Notes: generated by a model not told the origin, from the letters alone. 64,000 bases of DNA from Mariprofundus sp. UBA1536 (GCA_002323245.1 DCPU01000001.1:1-64000); one strand, 5' to 3'. Positions 1 to 9,720 are shown, counted from the stretch's first letter. Translations and numbers: made by a program.

Positions 1-303
1 CAGCGCTGGCAAATTGAGCTGTTCTTCAAATGGGTCAAACAGAATTTGAAGATAAAACGATTCATCGGCACATCAGAAAACGCAGTCAAAACTCAAATTA
101 TTATAGCGATGATTGCCTACCTATTACTGCATCTCACAAAAACAATTATGCCCACGAAAAAGACAATGCAACAACTGGCTAGGCTTCTCACAACAACCCT
201 GATGCAACGAAGAAATATCATTGATCTTTTAGGTGAACCTTCACCTCCACCAAAAAGAAAACCAGTAAGTAATCAGCGGCAGATGTATCTACTCAATGCT
301 TAA
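1..303 (+). mobile_element. IS4-family transposase, C-terminal fragment (cut by window edge)
   Basis: The reading frame is open from base 1 and stops at 301-303, so the gene begins outside the window. The first codons read QRWQIELFFKWVK, which fits the R-(3)-E-(6)-K part of the IS4 YREK signature, where E is the last catalytic acid of the DDE transposase. The following KIKRFIGTSENAVKTQI stretch is also typical of IS4 transposase ends. About 100 residues are visible. I could not identify the terminal inverted repeat in 304-406, a 103-base AT-rich gap in which I see no other feature. Whether the element is intact depends on sequence upstream. Confidence 0.85.
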
Positions 304-406
304 CCGGACAGTAGTGTTGCCACATACAAAAACTCGCCTAAGTAGAACACCACCCCTTCTTAGAAGACTAAAAAAGTAATATCTCATTAAAACAAACTTA
401 ACTTAG

Positions 407-1021
407 CTATACTGAACCTGACGACTCTTTATAAACGGCTTCAACATTTAATATAAATCGCCTCAAACTATCAGATTGGAGTGCGGCTCTTCGATAGTCC
501 CAGCTCTTATTTACAAATTCTACTAACCTAAAATTATAACCAAGCCCTACACGTGATGTCGAATTCTTGGAGGCTGGAAGAATATCTGCTTTCAAATTTC
601 TATCTTTAGATTTGCTTACGACACCTAACAATTCGCGTTTAGGGTTTTCAAGACTCTCTGGATTTTTAGGAATTATTGACGTGTTAATTTTTAAATAACT
701 TGAGATGCCATCTGCATCAGCCAACAACCAAGATTCAACCTCTCTAACTGCAACCCTAAATACTAATCCACTATTCTTAGGCGTAGTTAACCAGCTGGAA
801 AGTAAACTTACAGGGCAAGGTGCAGCATCTAAATCAGTCAAGACTACTACAGGACAATTCGCAGCCCAGTTATTGAATTTTTTTATGTTGGATCTTAAAT
901 ACCCATTGCCACCCTTTCTTAATTTAATACTAGTATCGAAATCAGCTGATACGCCGAGGATAACTTTTTCGACAACAGCCTCACTCAACTCATCTTCGGT
1001 AGCGATGCCAATCGGTATCAT
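407..1021 (-). CDS. TOPRIM-like / DUF4276-like protein, partner of the AAA ATPase
   Basis: This 204-residue protein is of uncertain function. An acidic TEDELSEAV segment near residues 8-16, a hydrophobic strand ending in LTDLDAAP (about residues 81-88) and a VREVESWLLADADG motif (about 112-125) resemble the acidic layout of TOPRIM-like DUF4276 proteins, which are often encoded beside OLD/AAA ATPases. Its ATG shares a base with the TAA of the ATPase gene (TAATG), so the two are translationally coupled. The gene is AT-richer than its chromosomal neighbours. By analogy with OLD, PARIS and AbiL-type pairs, a nuclease or effector role is likely, but this is inference. It could also be a general ATPase partner of another kind. 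Confidence 0.6.
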   Translation of the reverse strand: MIPIGIATEDELSEAVVEKVILGVSADFDTSIKLRKGGNGYLRSNIKKFNNWAANCPVVVLTDLDAAPCPVSLLSSWLTTPKNSGLVFRVAVREVESWLLADADGISSYLKINTSIIPKNPESLENPKRELLGVVSKSKDRNLKADILPASKNSTSRVGLGYNFRLVEFVNKSWDYRRAALQSDSLRRFILNVEAVYKESSGSV

Positions 1022-2172
1022 TAGAGAAAGGCTAACTGATTCACATTCTTTGAACGCGTTTTCGGCAACAAAACTTCCGCTACCGACAACCCAGCTGCTA
1101 AAGCTAAAGACTCATTCTCATCAGGCAGAATAACTTCTGTCCCATTTTGTGTAGGAACTAACCTTAGGATTTCACGCCCATCAATTCCTTGATTCGATAG
1201 CAGTGCTTCACTATGAGTGCTGATAACCACTTGTCTGCGGTTTCTAGCCTTTTTATGCATGCTAGATATCAACATTGGTATTTGCTCGACTATACCATCA
1301 TTTAATGAAAGCTCTGGTTCTTCAAGCAGGAGTAACGAGTCTCCATCTAAAAGCGACCACATAAGGCCTAGTAACCTTAATGTACCATCAGAAAACTGGT
1401 CCTCTCGTTGCAATCCAGCGTGAGGTCTCCAATGAGCATACCTTGCTTCTAAATGTGGGGTTCCAGTTGTTTCATCTCTAACAAAACTGAGATTCTCAAA
1501 TTGCGGCACAGCAATAGATAATGCTTCCTGAATCTTCTTTAGTCTTGCGTTTCTAGTTTTTTCAGGGCACTTCGCAATTCTATTCAAAAACTCTTGACCA
1601 AAAGGGTCGCCTGAAAGCTGGTTCCCCCCTATTTGCTCTCCAAATTTTAATAATTGAGGGACCAAGTGCAAATATGTCACATTTTCAAAAGCATGAGCCA
1701 CATCTCGAAATTTTCCATTTGAGTTGATTTGCTCCAAATAAGTTTGGGTAAGCCTTTCATCATCATCTCTGTCTTCCTGATTCGGTCTACAGAATATTTC
1801 TTCGCCCTTATGTAAAACTCTTTCTTTTGTAACAACAGGCCGCTGCCTACCAGAGCCTTCGCCTTTAAATGAGAGCTCATAGGACCACTCAACCTCAGCA
1901 TCTGCATTAGGAGATAATTCAACAAGAATCGATACTTCAGGGAACCTTCTCGCCATCAACCACCTTACTTTTTTAATGCCACCTCTATCAGAGATAGCCT
2001 TTTGGAAACCTCCACCAGCAGGGTTCGACAAGTCCCTCAAAAAACGAAATACATCTAAAAAGTTAGACTTACCAGCAGCATTTGGACCTATTAAGTACAC
2101 CTTATCTCTTAGAGAAACATCAACGGCTTGGAAGTTTTTCCAGTTTTTCAATTGTAATCGAGTAACAATCAT
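1021..2172 (-). CDS. AAA family ATPase (AAA_21 / RecF-OLD-like)
   Basis: This 383-residue SMC/RecF-like ATPase starts with an LKNWKNF beta-hairpin and a Walker A motif GPNAAGKS at about residues 29-36. A FSDGTLRL signature-like segment follows near 260, then Walker B LLLLEEPELSL and a STHSEALL switch histidine. This order is that of AAA_21 ATPases in OLD-like defence systems. The ATG has an AGAAGGGAAAA ribosome-binding region. The start lies only 57 bases beyond the ettA stop, and the end overlaps the TOPRIM-like gene by one base. Together with the IS4 remnant next door, the pair looks like a small acquired cassette at the ettA 3' side. A role in phage defence is inferred from architecture only. 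Confidence 0.8.
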   Translation of the reverse strand: MIVTRLQLKNWKNFQAVDVSLRDKVYLIGPNAAGKSNFLDVFRFLRDLSNPAGGGFQKAISDRGGIKKVRWLMARRFPEVSILVELSPNADAEVEWSYELSFKGEGSGRQRPVVTKERVLHKGEEIFCRPNQEDRDDDERLTQTYLEQINSNGKFRDVAHAFENVTYLHLVPQLLKFGEQIGGNQLSGDPFGQEFLNRIAKCPEKTRNARLKKIQEALSIAVPQFENLSFVRDETTGTPHLEARYAHWRPHAGLQREDQFSDGTLRLLGLMWSLLDGDSLLLLEEPELSLNDGIVEQIPMLISSMHKKARNRRQVVISTHSEALLSNQGIDGREILRLVPTQNGTEVILPDENESLALAAGLSVAEVLLPKTRSKNVNQLAFL

Positions 2173-2229
2173 TTTTCCCTTCTCCCAATCCTTCTAATCA
2201 GTGAGGCTAAAGCACTTAAAGTCCAAAAT

Positions 2230-3900
2230 TTAGGCCAGTTTCTTGTATTTGATGCGGTGTGGTTGAGCTGCATCTTTGCCGAGTCTGCGCTCTTTGTCTT
2301 TTTCGTATTCGGCGAAGTTGCCTTCAAACCATTCCACATGCCCATCATCTTCAAAAGCGAGCATATGCGTGGCGACACGGTCGAGGAACCATCTATCATG
2401 CGAAATCACCACTGCACAACCTGCGAAGTCGAGTAAGGCGTCTTCTAAGGCGCGCAGTGTTTCAACGTCCAAATCGTTGGTCGGTTCATCGAGGAGCAAC
2501 ACATTTCCGCCCTCTTTGAGCATTTTGGCCATATGTAAGCGATTGCGCTCACCACCAGAAAGCATGGATACTTTCTTCTGCTGATCACCACCTTTGAAAT
2601 TGAAACGACCACAATAAGCGCGTGAGGGTACTTCAGCTTTACCCAGGGTGATAAAATCGGAACCACCTGAGATTTCATCAAAGACGGTTTTATTGTCATC
2701 CAAGGCATCACGCGATTGATCCACATAAGCCAGTTGCACAGTTTCACCTTTAATAAGCTTGCCCGCATCGGGTTGCTCTTGGCCTGTAAACATGCGGAAC
2801 AAGGTGGTTTTACCCGCACCATTGGCGCCGATAATACCCACGATACCACCGCGCGGCAGGCTGAAGTTAAGGTCTTCGACCAATACACGGTCGCCAAAGC
2901 CTTTGCGCACGTTTTCAGCTTGGAACACGATGTCGCCCAAACGCTCACCCGCAGGGATAAAGATTTGTTTGGTGGCATTACGCTGTTGCACTTCTTTGCT
3001 CGCCAACTCATCAAAGGCTTTCAAACGCGCTTTAGATTTAGCATGACGGCCTTTGGTGCCTTGGCGCACCCATTCCAATTCTTGTTTGATGGCTTTTTGA
3101 CGCGAAGACTCTTCTTTGCTCTCTTGAGACAAGCGGGCATCCTTTTGCTCAAGCCAAGACGAGTAGTTGCCTTCAAAGGGAATACCTTTACCGCGATCAA
3201 GCTCAAGAATCCAACCCGCCACATTATCAAGGAAGTAACGGTCATGGGTGACGGCAACCACGGTGCCTGTATAGTCATGAAGGAAACGCTCCAGCCAAGC
3301 TACGGATTCAGCATCCAAATGGTTGGTAGGCTCATCAAGCAGAATCATGTCTGGATTGGACAACAACAGGCGGCACAAGGCCACACGTCGGCGCTCACCG
3401 CCAGAGAGCTTGGTCACATCCGCATCCCATTCCGGAAGGCGCAAGGCATCGGCTGCAATATCAAGCTTGCGCTGCAAATCATGACCATCAGCGGCATTGA
3501 TAATATCTTCAAGCTTGGCTTGTTTCTTAGCCAGTGCATCAAAGTCGGCATCGGGCTCAGCATAAGCTGCATAGACCGCATCCAAATCAGCCAAAGCATC
3601 TTTCACTTCTTGGACGGCTTCTTCTACGTTGCCGCGCACATCTTTTGTGGGTTCTAATTCTGGCTCTTGTGCCAAATAGCCAATCTTGATGCCATCTGCA
3701 GGGCGCGCTTCACCCAAAATTTCGGTATCCAAACCAGCCATGATTTTAAGTAGGGTTGATTTACCAGAACCATTTAAGCCCAACACGCCAATCTTGGCTC
3801 CTGGGAAAAATGATAACCAAATATCATCGAGAATTTTCTTTTTACCGCCGACAACTTTGCCAACGCCTTGCATGGTGTAGATATACTGATGTTCAGCCAT
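2230..3900 (-). CDS. ettA: Energy-dependent translational throttle protein EttA (ABC-F)
   Basis: This 556-residue ABC-F ATPase has two ABC domains and no membrane segments. Walker A of domain 1 is GLNGSGKST (residues 41-49), with signature LSGGERRRV and Walker B ILLDEPTNHLD. Domain 2 has GANGAGKTT, LSGGERNRL and LLLDEPTNDLD. The charged linker between the domains is the ABC-F arm that contacts P-site tRNA. EttA binds the ribosomal E site and gates entry into elongation according to ATP/ADP ratio. The C-terminus RIKYKKLA and the length match EttA rather than Uup or YheS. The gene is followed directly by the ATPase cassette, and the cNMP-binding gene lies 18 bases upstream, so these may be co-transcribed. 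Confidence 0.95.
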   Translation of the reverse strand: MAEHQYIYTMQGVGKVVGGKKKILDDIWLSFFPGAKIGVLGLNGSGKSTLLKIMAGLDTEILGEARPADGIKIGYLAQEPELEPTKDVRGNVEEAVQEVKDALADLDAVYAAYAEPDADFDALAKKQAKLEDIINAADGHDLQRKLDIAADALRLPEWDADVTKLSGGERRRVALCRLLLSNPDMILLDEPTNHLDAESVAWLERFLHDYTGTVVAVTHDRYFLDNVAGWILELDRGKGIPFEGNYSSWLEQKDARLSQESKEESSRQKAIKQELEWVRQGTKGRHAKSKARLKAFDELASKEVQQRNATKQIFIPAGERLGDIVFQAENVRKGFGDRVLVEDLNFSLPRGGIVGIIGANGAGKTTLFRMFTGQEQPDAGKLIKGETVQLAYVDQSRDALDDNKTVFDEISGGSDFITLGKAEVPSRAYCGRFNFKGGDQQKKVSMLSGGERNRLHMAKMLKEGGNVLLLDEPTNDLDVETLRALEDALLDFAGCAVVISHDRWFLDRVATHMLAFEDDGHVEWFEGNFAEYEKDKERRLGKDAAQPHRIKYKKLA

Positions 3901-3918
3901 GTTGTAAAAAACTTCCTT

Positions 3919-5094
3919 TTATCTTTTTTTATCCATTTTGATGTAACGGTCAGCGGCCCATAGGTTTTTACGCTCAGGGTGCAACACTTGCCGCTCAACA
4001 GATTCATGTGTGTGTTCTAAAATTGCTTTCACCAACCAAGGATTTTTGGCCATGATGGGCGAAAAAGTTTCGCTCTTTAAACGAAGTAAACGACAAGGTG
4101 TGCCTGTAACAATGCGATATGGCGCATGATAATCTTTTAGCAAACCGCCAAGATGGCAGATATCACCAGAATGCATGCTGCTGATAAACTCAAACACGCC
4201 ATCATCATTCTTTTTCAGCAGGAGTAAGGTACCCGACTGCACCAAAAAGGCATTATCACGAGGCACACCCTCTTCCACCAAAATTTTCTTCGGCAAATAA
4301 CTGGTATGGCGAAATGATAGTGCGACTTGCCTACGCACATCTTCATCCAATTTTTTGAAAATATTGTGTTGGCTTAACAAATGGAACACCAAACGGCTGC
4401 GGAACAAATGATCCAACATCAATTGAATGCTCGGGTCGCTACCCTGGGCATCAATGATGCGTTCAAAGGGTAGCTCCATTAGGGTGACTCTAGATGTACA
4501 TTTAAGGGTTGCTGAGCGGCGCATACCTGTGAAATATGCCAACTCACCCATCAAGCAAGGAAAATCAGCGCTGCCTTTGATAACCATCGGCTCACCATGC
4601 GCCGTGATCACTTCAACCTCACCCTCCGTCAATAGCCACATTTGCCCGGCCACATCACCCATATCACAAATCGACTCACCCGGCTGGATAATGCGCTCAT
4701 AAGCAAAACTGAATAATGATTTAATCAGGCTTGCTTCATCCAAGTTCTGTTTCACATCGATACGACTGTTCATCATATTACTGGTGTCATTAATCAAGTC
4801 GCTTAAACGGGTCATGTTGGCTTCAACAATAAGACTGTTATTATCGTTGGGATTTTTAGCCATGGTTTCCATCAATTTGGAATAAATCTTCAAGGCCGTG
4901 GTATGGTCCTCTACTTTTTCGCACACACGGGCATAATTGAGCTGCACATCAACATCTTCTTGCCAAAGTTCTGATTTCCAAAGATCGCCAAACATGCGAT
5001 ATGCTTTGATATCATCGCCGTGGTTCATAGCATCCATGGCCTTCTGGAAGCTGCTGGTATTGCCATCAAATAAGGAGTAATCGTTATTGCTCAT
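3919..5094 (-). CDS. Tandem cyclic-nucleotide-binding domain protein
   Basis: This 391-residue protein has no membrane segment or DNA-binding domain that I can see. Residues 1-100 are helical and TPR-like (repeat-like ARVCEKVEDHTTALKIYSKL). Residues about 130-245 form a first cNMP-binding fold (QPGESICDMGDVAGQMWLLTEGEVEV, quoted in part, then GELAYFTGMRRSATLKC). A second fold covers about 255-370 (SFRHTSYLPKKILVEEG, then HLGGLLKDYHAPYRI). The canonical phosphate-binding cassette FGExxxxxxxxRxA is close to intact in domain 1 (MGELAYFTGMRRSA) and degenerate in domain 2. The ATG follows a strong GGAGGAGG site. It probably senses a nucleotide or acts as a scaffold; the partner is unknown. Confidence 0.8.
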   Translation of the reverse strand: MSNNDYSLFDGNTSSFQKAMDAMNHGDDIKAYRMFGDLWKSELWQEDVDVQLNYARVCEKVEDHTTALKIYSKLMETMAKNPNDNNSLIVEANMTRLSDLINDTSNMMNSRIDVKQNLDEASLIKSLFSFAYERIIQPGESICDMGDVAGQMWLLTEGEVEVITAHGEPMVIKGSADFPCLMGELAYFTGMRRSATLKCTSRVTLMELPFERIIDAQGSDPSIQLMLDHLFRSRLVFHLLSQHNIFKKLDEDVRRQVALSFRHTSYLPKKILVEEGVPRDNAFLVQSGTLLLLKKNDDGVFEFISSMHSGDICHLGGLLKDYHAPYRIVTGTPCRLLRLKSETFSPIMAKNPWLVKAILEHTHESVERQVLHPERKNLWAADRYIKMDKKR

Positions 5095-5136
5095 AGCTTA
5101 TACCTCCTCCTTCGCTAATCTTGTTTGCTGTATAGC

Positions 5137-6015
5137 CTATCTTTTACCCATGGGGTGCGCTTTGTTGACTTCCTCATGAAGCTTGGCGCGCGAGACATGC
5201 GTATAAATTTCTGTGGTCGTAATATTTTCATGACCAAGTAAGGTCTGCACAGCGCGTAAGTCTGCGCCATGATTGAGTAAATGTGTAGCAAATGCGTGCC
5301 TGAGCACATGTGGTGAAGGCAGCGGGTAAATGCCGGCCTGCTTGGCATATTTATTTACAATACTCCAAAGTGTCTGCCGCGTGATGGCACCCGCAGCCCC
5401 AGAAAACAAATATATTCCTTTTTTATCGGCAACTTCCATCCATTTCATCAACCATTCTTCAGCCATATCCCCATAGGGAATTTCTCTTTCTTTATTGCCT
5501 TTACCAATAACACGCAACGTTTTCTGGCGGCGATTGATATTTGCCCATTTTAAGCCCGCAAGCTCAGATACACGCAATCCAGTGGCATAAAGAAGCTCCA
5601 ATAAGCAGCGATCACGAATACCGCGTTTGGTGGCCACATCAGGCGCGGCCAGCAACGACTCGACTTCATCTTCGCTCAAATGTTTGGGTAAATGCAATGA
5701 TGGCATCACCTTCATCATGTCCTGCATCGGAAAATCAGCACGCAGCTTTTCATTTTGCAAATAATGAAACCAGGTGGCCATAGCGCTGCGTTTGCGCTGA
5801 ATGCTACTACTGCTCAGCATTTGCTGTTGAAGATGTTTTAAATAAGCGCTCACATCGCTTGCATCTGCATCAAAAGCAGATGCCCCCGATGTAGCTACAA
5901 AATCATGCATGGCCAATAAATCATTTCTATACGCCACAACCGTGAGCTTGGACCAGCCATAGAGCATGGCCATGCGCTGCAAAATACCGTCGATATTATC
6001 TTTGATATCTTGCAT
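5137..6015 (-). CDS. xerD: Tyrosine recombinase XerD
   Basis: The 292-residue product is a site-specific tyrosine recombinase that with XerC resolves chromosome dimers at dif. An N-terminal SAM-like core-binding domain covers about residues 5-90. The catalytic residues are visible: R in ATGLRVSELAGL, K in the GKGNKEREIP turn, HxxR in HVLRHAFATHLL, H/W position in LLGHENITTT and the nucleophile Y in EIYTHVS. The ending AKLHEEVNKAHP is the XerD-type C-terminus rather than XerC. I chose the ATG at 6015, which has AGGT seven bases upstream; a GTG lies directly before it. The gene follows the antiporter with a 28-base gap. Confidence 0.9.
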   Translation of the reverse strand: MQDIKDNIDGILQRMAMLYGWSKLTVVAYRNDLLAMHDFVATSGASAFDADASDVSAYLKHLQQQMLSSSSIQRKRSAMATWFHYLQNEKLRADFPMQDMMKVMPSLHLPKHLSEDEVESLLAAPDVATKRGIRDRCLLELLYATGLRVSELAGLKWANINRRQKTLRVIGKGNKEREIPYGDMAEEWLMKWMEVADKKGIYLFSGAAGAITRQTLWSIVNKYAKQAGIYPLPSPHVLRHAFATHLLNHGADLRAVQTLLGHENITTTEIYTHVSRAKLHEEVNKAHPMGKR

Positions 6016-6043
6016 CACCCTTACCTATCACTGAAGGTGAAAA

Positions 6044-7432
6044 TCAGTGATCATGACCTTCAGCTTCTTTTTCTTGGCGGAAGATCTCAGCATTTTTACC
6101 AATAATCAGCAGCAAGATTCCTGAGTAGATGAATGTAGATAACATAATCACGCCCACAACCACGGCTGTGAATAATTCGATATGCTCAAAGTTTTGCGGA
6201 ATCATCATCAGCATCACGATAGATAGGCCGCCTTTGATACCTGCAAAGGTCAATACACCCCACCAACGGAAATTCACATTGGTCATTTTGGTCGTTTGGT
6301 TGGTGATAATGGCAAACTTGGCCATCATCAAGCCACGAATGATGGTGGTAGCAATAAACATCATGATAATTTCAGTTTTATATTTAAGCAGAATTTCAAG
6401 ATTGATAACTTCTGCCATCGCAAAAAACAATACCGTATTGGCCACAATAGCCAGCAACTGAATATCTTCTTTGGTGCGCAAATGACGATCACGCTCCTCA
6501 ACGGTAGCTTTAATACGGTCAAAGATAGAGCTAATAACACTTTCCGAGCTGTTTGCACGTTTAGACTCAAGTTGCAAAGCCGCTTCTTCATCTGCCAAAT
6601 CTTCTTCATCCGATTTAATGGATTGGCTCATCACATGGTGCAAAGTGAGTGTGGCAAAAATACAAGTGAGAATACCTGATAAATGCAAGTGAGAATGAGC
6701 ACCAAACATATTAAGCAATAGATAGAAATATTCAGCCAACTCAAAACCACCGTAGCCAGCAAGTATTACAATCATCAGTTCTGCCGTGCGGTTGGTCGTA
6801 GTTTTCATAATCAACAAACCAATATAACCAATAGCCACACCCAGCAAAGCAGAGCCAAAAACCACAATTAAGCTGATTTCCGACACATAACCCAAAGTAA
6901 TTTCACCGCCTTCAAGTGCATACAAGCCAATAAACACAAATACAATCAAGGCTGTAGCATCATTAAACAAGCTCTCACCTTCAGCGAGAATTTTTAAGCG
7001 ATGGGGCAATTCAAAATTCGAAAATATGCTCACCACCGACACAGGGTCTGTCGCTAAAACCATCGCAAACAACACAATGACAGCCGCAATGGAAAGGTTG
7101 TACTGACCAAACAAGGAATCAGCAGTAAAAATGGCCACCACTACCGATAGCGCCACAGCAATCACCGCCAGATAGAACAAACTCAAACCGTGTTCTTTTA
7201 AGTCAGCTATGGTCAATTCCAAGGTGTCGGCAATCAGCAGTATCGGTAAGAGTAATAAGACTAACGCCGCAAAATGTTCGGCATCACCTGTTAAAACAGG
7301 GGTTCCCGAAAAAAGATAATGGGCCAGAAATGACAACCCAATCAAAGTTAACGGCGATGGGATCCCGTATTTGTCCTGAAACTGCAAAGCCAAAAACAAA
7401 ATGGCCGCAATGACCAATAATGTCATTACCAT
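6044..7432 (-). CDS. Cation:proton antiporter, CPA1 (NhaP-like) family
   Basis: This 462-residue inner-membrane protein has about 12 hydrophobic segments and the CPA1 core, including the ATDPVSVVSIF motif with the transport aspartate and the following EGESLFNDATALIVF segment. It should exchange Na+ or K+ for H+ across the inner membrane. A charged cytoplasmic loop near residues 270-320 (SDEEDLADEEAALQLESK and onward) splits the fold. The terminal tail is short and acidic with histidines (EAEGHDH). I chose the ATG at 7432 because GAGGGAG lies seven bases upstream; a TTG two codons earlier is too near that site. The substrate ion cannot be told from the sequence. Confidence 0.9.
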   Translation of the reverse strand: MVMTLLVIAAILFLALQFQDKYGIPSPLTLIGLSFLAHYLFSGTPVLTGDAEHFAALVLLLLPILLIADTLELTIADLKEHGLSLFYLAVIAVALSVVVAIFTADSLFGQYNLSIAAVIVLFAMVLATDPVSVVSIFSNFELPHRLKILAEGESLFNDATALIVFVFIGLYALEGGEITLGYVSEISLIVVFGSALLGVAIGYIGLLIMKTTTNRTAELMIVILAGYGGFELAEYFYLLLNMFGAHSHLHLSGILTCIFATLTLHHVMSQSIKSDEEDLADEEAALQLESKRANSSESVISSIFDRIKATVEERDRHLRTKEDIQLLAIVANTVLFFAMAEVINLEILLKYKTEIIMMFIATTIIRGLMMAKFAIITNQTTKMTNVNFRWWGVLTFAGIKGGLSIVMLMMIPQNFEHIELFTAVVVGVIMLSTFIYSGILLLIIGKNAEIFRQEKEAEGHDH

Positions 7433-7562
7433 AATCAAACTCCCTCTTTACCTAAGTATTTACATTTACTGCTGAATCTACCCAGCAAATATATGACGCT
7501 ATCGATGCAAAAGCAAAAAGCGCGCCACTTTCTTCTTTTTTGTCACAATCTTTGCAATAGGC

Positions 7563-7588
7563 AAAAAAAAGCGAAGCCTAAGCTTCGC
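7563..7588 (-). terminator. Rho-independent terminator after pnp
   Basis: On the minus strand the stem GCGAAGC, loop TTAG, GCTTCGC is followed by a run of eight T residues. It lies 27 bases after the pnp stop and ends the rpsO-pnp transcript. Confidence 0.9.
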
Positions 7589-7614
7589 CCTTTTCTCAAT
7601 TTTTCTTGCTGGAT

Positions 7615-9720
7615 TTACGCTTCTTCAGCTTCTTCCATCAATGCTTTCATCGACAAGCGAATCTTACCGCTGCGATCAACTTCCAACACTTTAACCTTCA
7701 CCACATCGCCTTCTTTCAAAGCATCCGCCACATTTTCAACGCGTTTGGTTGAAATTTGCGAGATGTGAACCAAACCATCGGTTTGACCCAGGATGCGCAC
7801 GAATGCACCAAAATCCATCACCTTCACAACTTTACCTTCGTAAGTAGCGCCGACTTCAACTTCAGCAACAATATCGTTAATCATTTTCTTAGCAGCTTCA
7901 CCAGCTTCGCCAGTTACTGCGAAAATAGTGATTGTGCCATCATCAGCGATATCCACTTTAGCACCAGTTTCTTCAACAATACCGCGAATCACTTTACCGC
8001 CAGCACCAATCACTTCACGAATCTTGTCCGCTTTGATTTTCATGGTGAACATACGTGGGGCGTGAGCAGCCACATCAGAGCGAGACTGGGTCATACACTT
8101 GGCCATTTCACCCAGGATATGCATACGGCCGCCATTGGCTTGTGCCAATGCTTCGCGCATAATTTCACGTGTCAGGCCACCAATTTTGATATCCAATTGC
8201 AAGGTAGTCACACCTTCAGTGGTACCAGCTACTTTAAAGTCCATATCGCCCAAGTGATCTTCATCGCCCAAGATGTCTGACAATACTGCATAACCGTCTT
8301 TCTCTAAGATAAGACCCATCGCGATACCGGCAACTGGTGCCTTGATTGGCACACCAGCATCCATCAATGCCAACGAAGTACCACAAACTGATGCCATAGA
8401 GGAAGAACCATTGGATTCAGTGATTTCAGAAACCGAACGAATCGCATAACCAAAATCAGCCATGGATGGCAACACAGCTTCAACACCGCGTTTTGCTAAA
8501 CGACCATGACCAATCTCACGACGGCCTGGTGCGCCCATACGACGCGCTTCGCCCACTGAATAGGGTGGGAAGTTGTAATGCAACATAAAGCGTTGTTTGG
8601 CTACGCCTTCCAAACTTTCGGTGGTTTGCATATCCGATTCTGTACCCAAAGTGATAGTGACCAAAGCTTGGGTTTCGCCGCGTGTAAACAAGGCTGAACC
8701 GTGGGTGCGTGGCAGCACGCCAACCTGGCAATCAATCGCACGCACATCAGTGGTTGAGCGGCCATCAATACGTGGGTTACCATCGATGATAGAACGACGC
8801 ACAACGCTTTTCTCTAAGCTCTTCATCGCTGAAGATACGTCATTGCTTGAATACTCACCTGGGTGTTCTTCGGTGCCAGCAAATCTTGCTTGGGCTGCAA
8901 CACGAATCGCCTCCAATTTGGTAGAGCGTGCTGATTTATCAACAGTGCCGTAAGCTTCACGAACGTCTGCTTCATATGCTGCTTTAATCACAGCTTGTAC
9001 AGCATCGTTACCAGCAAGTTCTACAACCAATTTTTCTTTGCCCGCTTCTTTGGTTAATGCTTCAATCGCATCAATCACTGGCGCATAACCTTCTTGACCA
9101 AAGATAATCGCATCAATCATTTGCTCTTCAGACAATTCTTTGGCTTCAGATTCAATCATCAAGACTGCATCACGCGTACCAGCAACGATCAAATCAAGGG
9201 TAGATTTTTCCATTTGTTGGTAAGTTGGGTTCAGCACAAACTCACCATCAATCAAGCCCACACGAGAAGCTGCGATGGGCTCAGCAAATGGTACATCTGA
9301 AATTGAAAGTGCAGCAGATACAGCGTTGATAGCGATCACATCTGGGTTGGTCGCATCATCAGCAGAAATCACAGTGGCAATCACTTGTGTTTCATGAAAA
9401 TAACCTTTGGGAAACAATGGGCGGATAGGACGGTCAATCAAACGTGAGGTCAGTGTTTCTTTCTCAGAAGGACGGCCTTCACGTTTTACGAAACCACCCA
9501 AAAAGCGGCCAGCTGCGTATGTTTTTTCTTGGTAGTGCACAGTCAAAGGCATGAAATCTACGCCTTGCATCGGTGTTTTTGCAGCTGTTGCAGCCACATG
9601 GACAACTACATCGCCCACTTGTGCCAGAATTGAGCCACCAGCTTGACGGGCAACACGGCCGGTTTCAAAACTGATTTCACGACCACCAACGATCGCCTTA
9701 CTTGTTTTTACATTAAACAT
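7615..9720 (-). CDS. pnp: Polyribonucleotide nucleotidyltransferase (PNPase)
   Basis: This 701-residue PNPase is the phosphorolytic 3'-5' exoribonuclease of the RNA degradosome and quality-control pathways. It has two RNase PH domains (about residues 1-230 and 315-540) separated by the helical domain, followed by KH (IREVIGAGGKVIRGI, about 555-615) and S1 (TYEGKVVKVMDFGAFV, about 620-690). The catalytic SVCGTSLALMDAGVPI region and the acidic DILGDEDHLGDMDFKV stretch are intact. The start has an AAGGAAGA site. It follows rpsO, the usual conserved pairing. A stem-loop in its leader (9779-9803) may serve autoregulation. The tail after S1 is shorter than in E. coli. Confidence 0.97.
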   Translation of the reverse strand: MFNVKTSKAIVGGREISFETGRVARQAGGSILAQVGDVVVHVAATAAKTPMQGVDFMPLTVHYQEKTYAAGRFLGGFVKREGRPSEKETLTSRLIDRPIRPLFPKGYFHETQVIATVISADDATNPDVIAINAVSAALSISDVPFAEPIAASRVGLIDGEFVLNPTYQQMEKSTLDLIVAGTRDAVLMIESEAKELSEEQMIDAIIFGQEGYAPVIDAIEALTKEAGKEKLVVELAGNDAVQAVIKAAYEADVREAYGTVDKSARSTKLEAIRVAAQARFAGTEEHPGEYSSNDVSSAMKSLEKSVVRRSIIDGNPRIDGRSTTDVRAIDCQVGVLPRTHGSALFTRGETQALVTITLGTESDMQTTESLEGVAKQRFMLHYNFPPYSVGEARRMGAPGRREIGHGRLAKRGVEAVLPSMADFGYAIRSVSEITESNGSSSMASVCGTSLALMDAGVPIKAPVAGIAMGLILEKDGYAVLSDILGDEDHLGDMDFKVAGTTEGVTTLQLDIKIGGLTREIMREALAQANGGRMHILGEMAKCMTQSRSDVAAHAPRMFTMKIKADKIREVIGAGGKVIRGIVEETGAKVDIADDGTITIFAVTGEAGEAAKKMINDIVAEVEVGATYEGKVVKVMDFGAFVRILGQTDGLVHISQISTKRVENVADALKEGDVVKVKVLEVDRSGKIRLSMKALMEEAEEA

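Noticed and set aside
705..1133. Plus-strand open frame opposite the TOPRIM-like and ATPase genes
   Set aside because: Antisense to a coherent coupled gene pair and without plausible protein features.
2716..3657. Long open frame (313 codons) on the plus strand opposite ettA
   Set aside because: It lies fully antisense to the conserved ettA gene, has no family signature and no binding site; it is a codon-bias shadow.
6027..6051. Perfect 8-pair stem ATCACTGA/TCAGTGAT at the antiporter stop
   Set aside because: There is no T run on either side and it overlaps a stop codon, so I do not call it a terminator.
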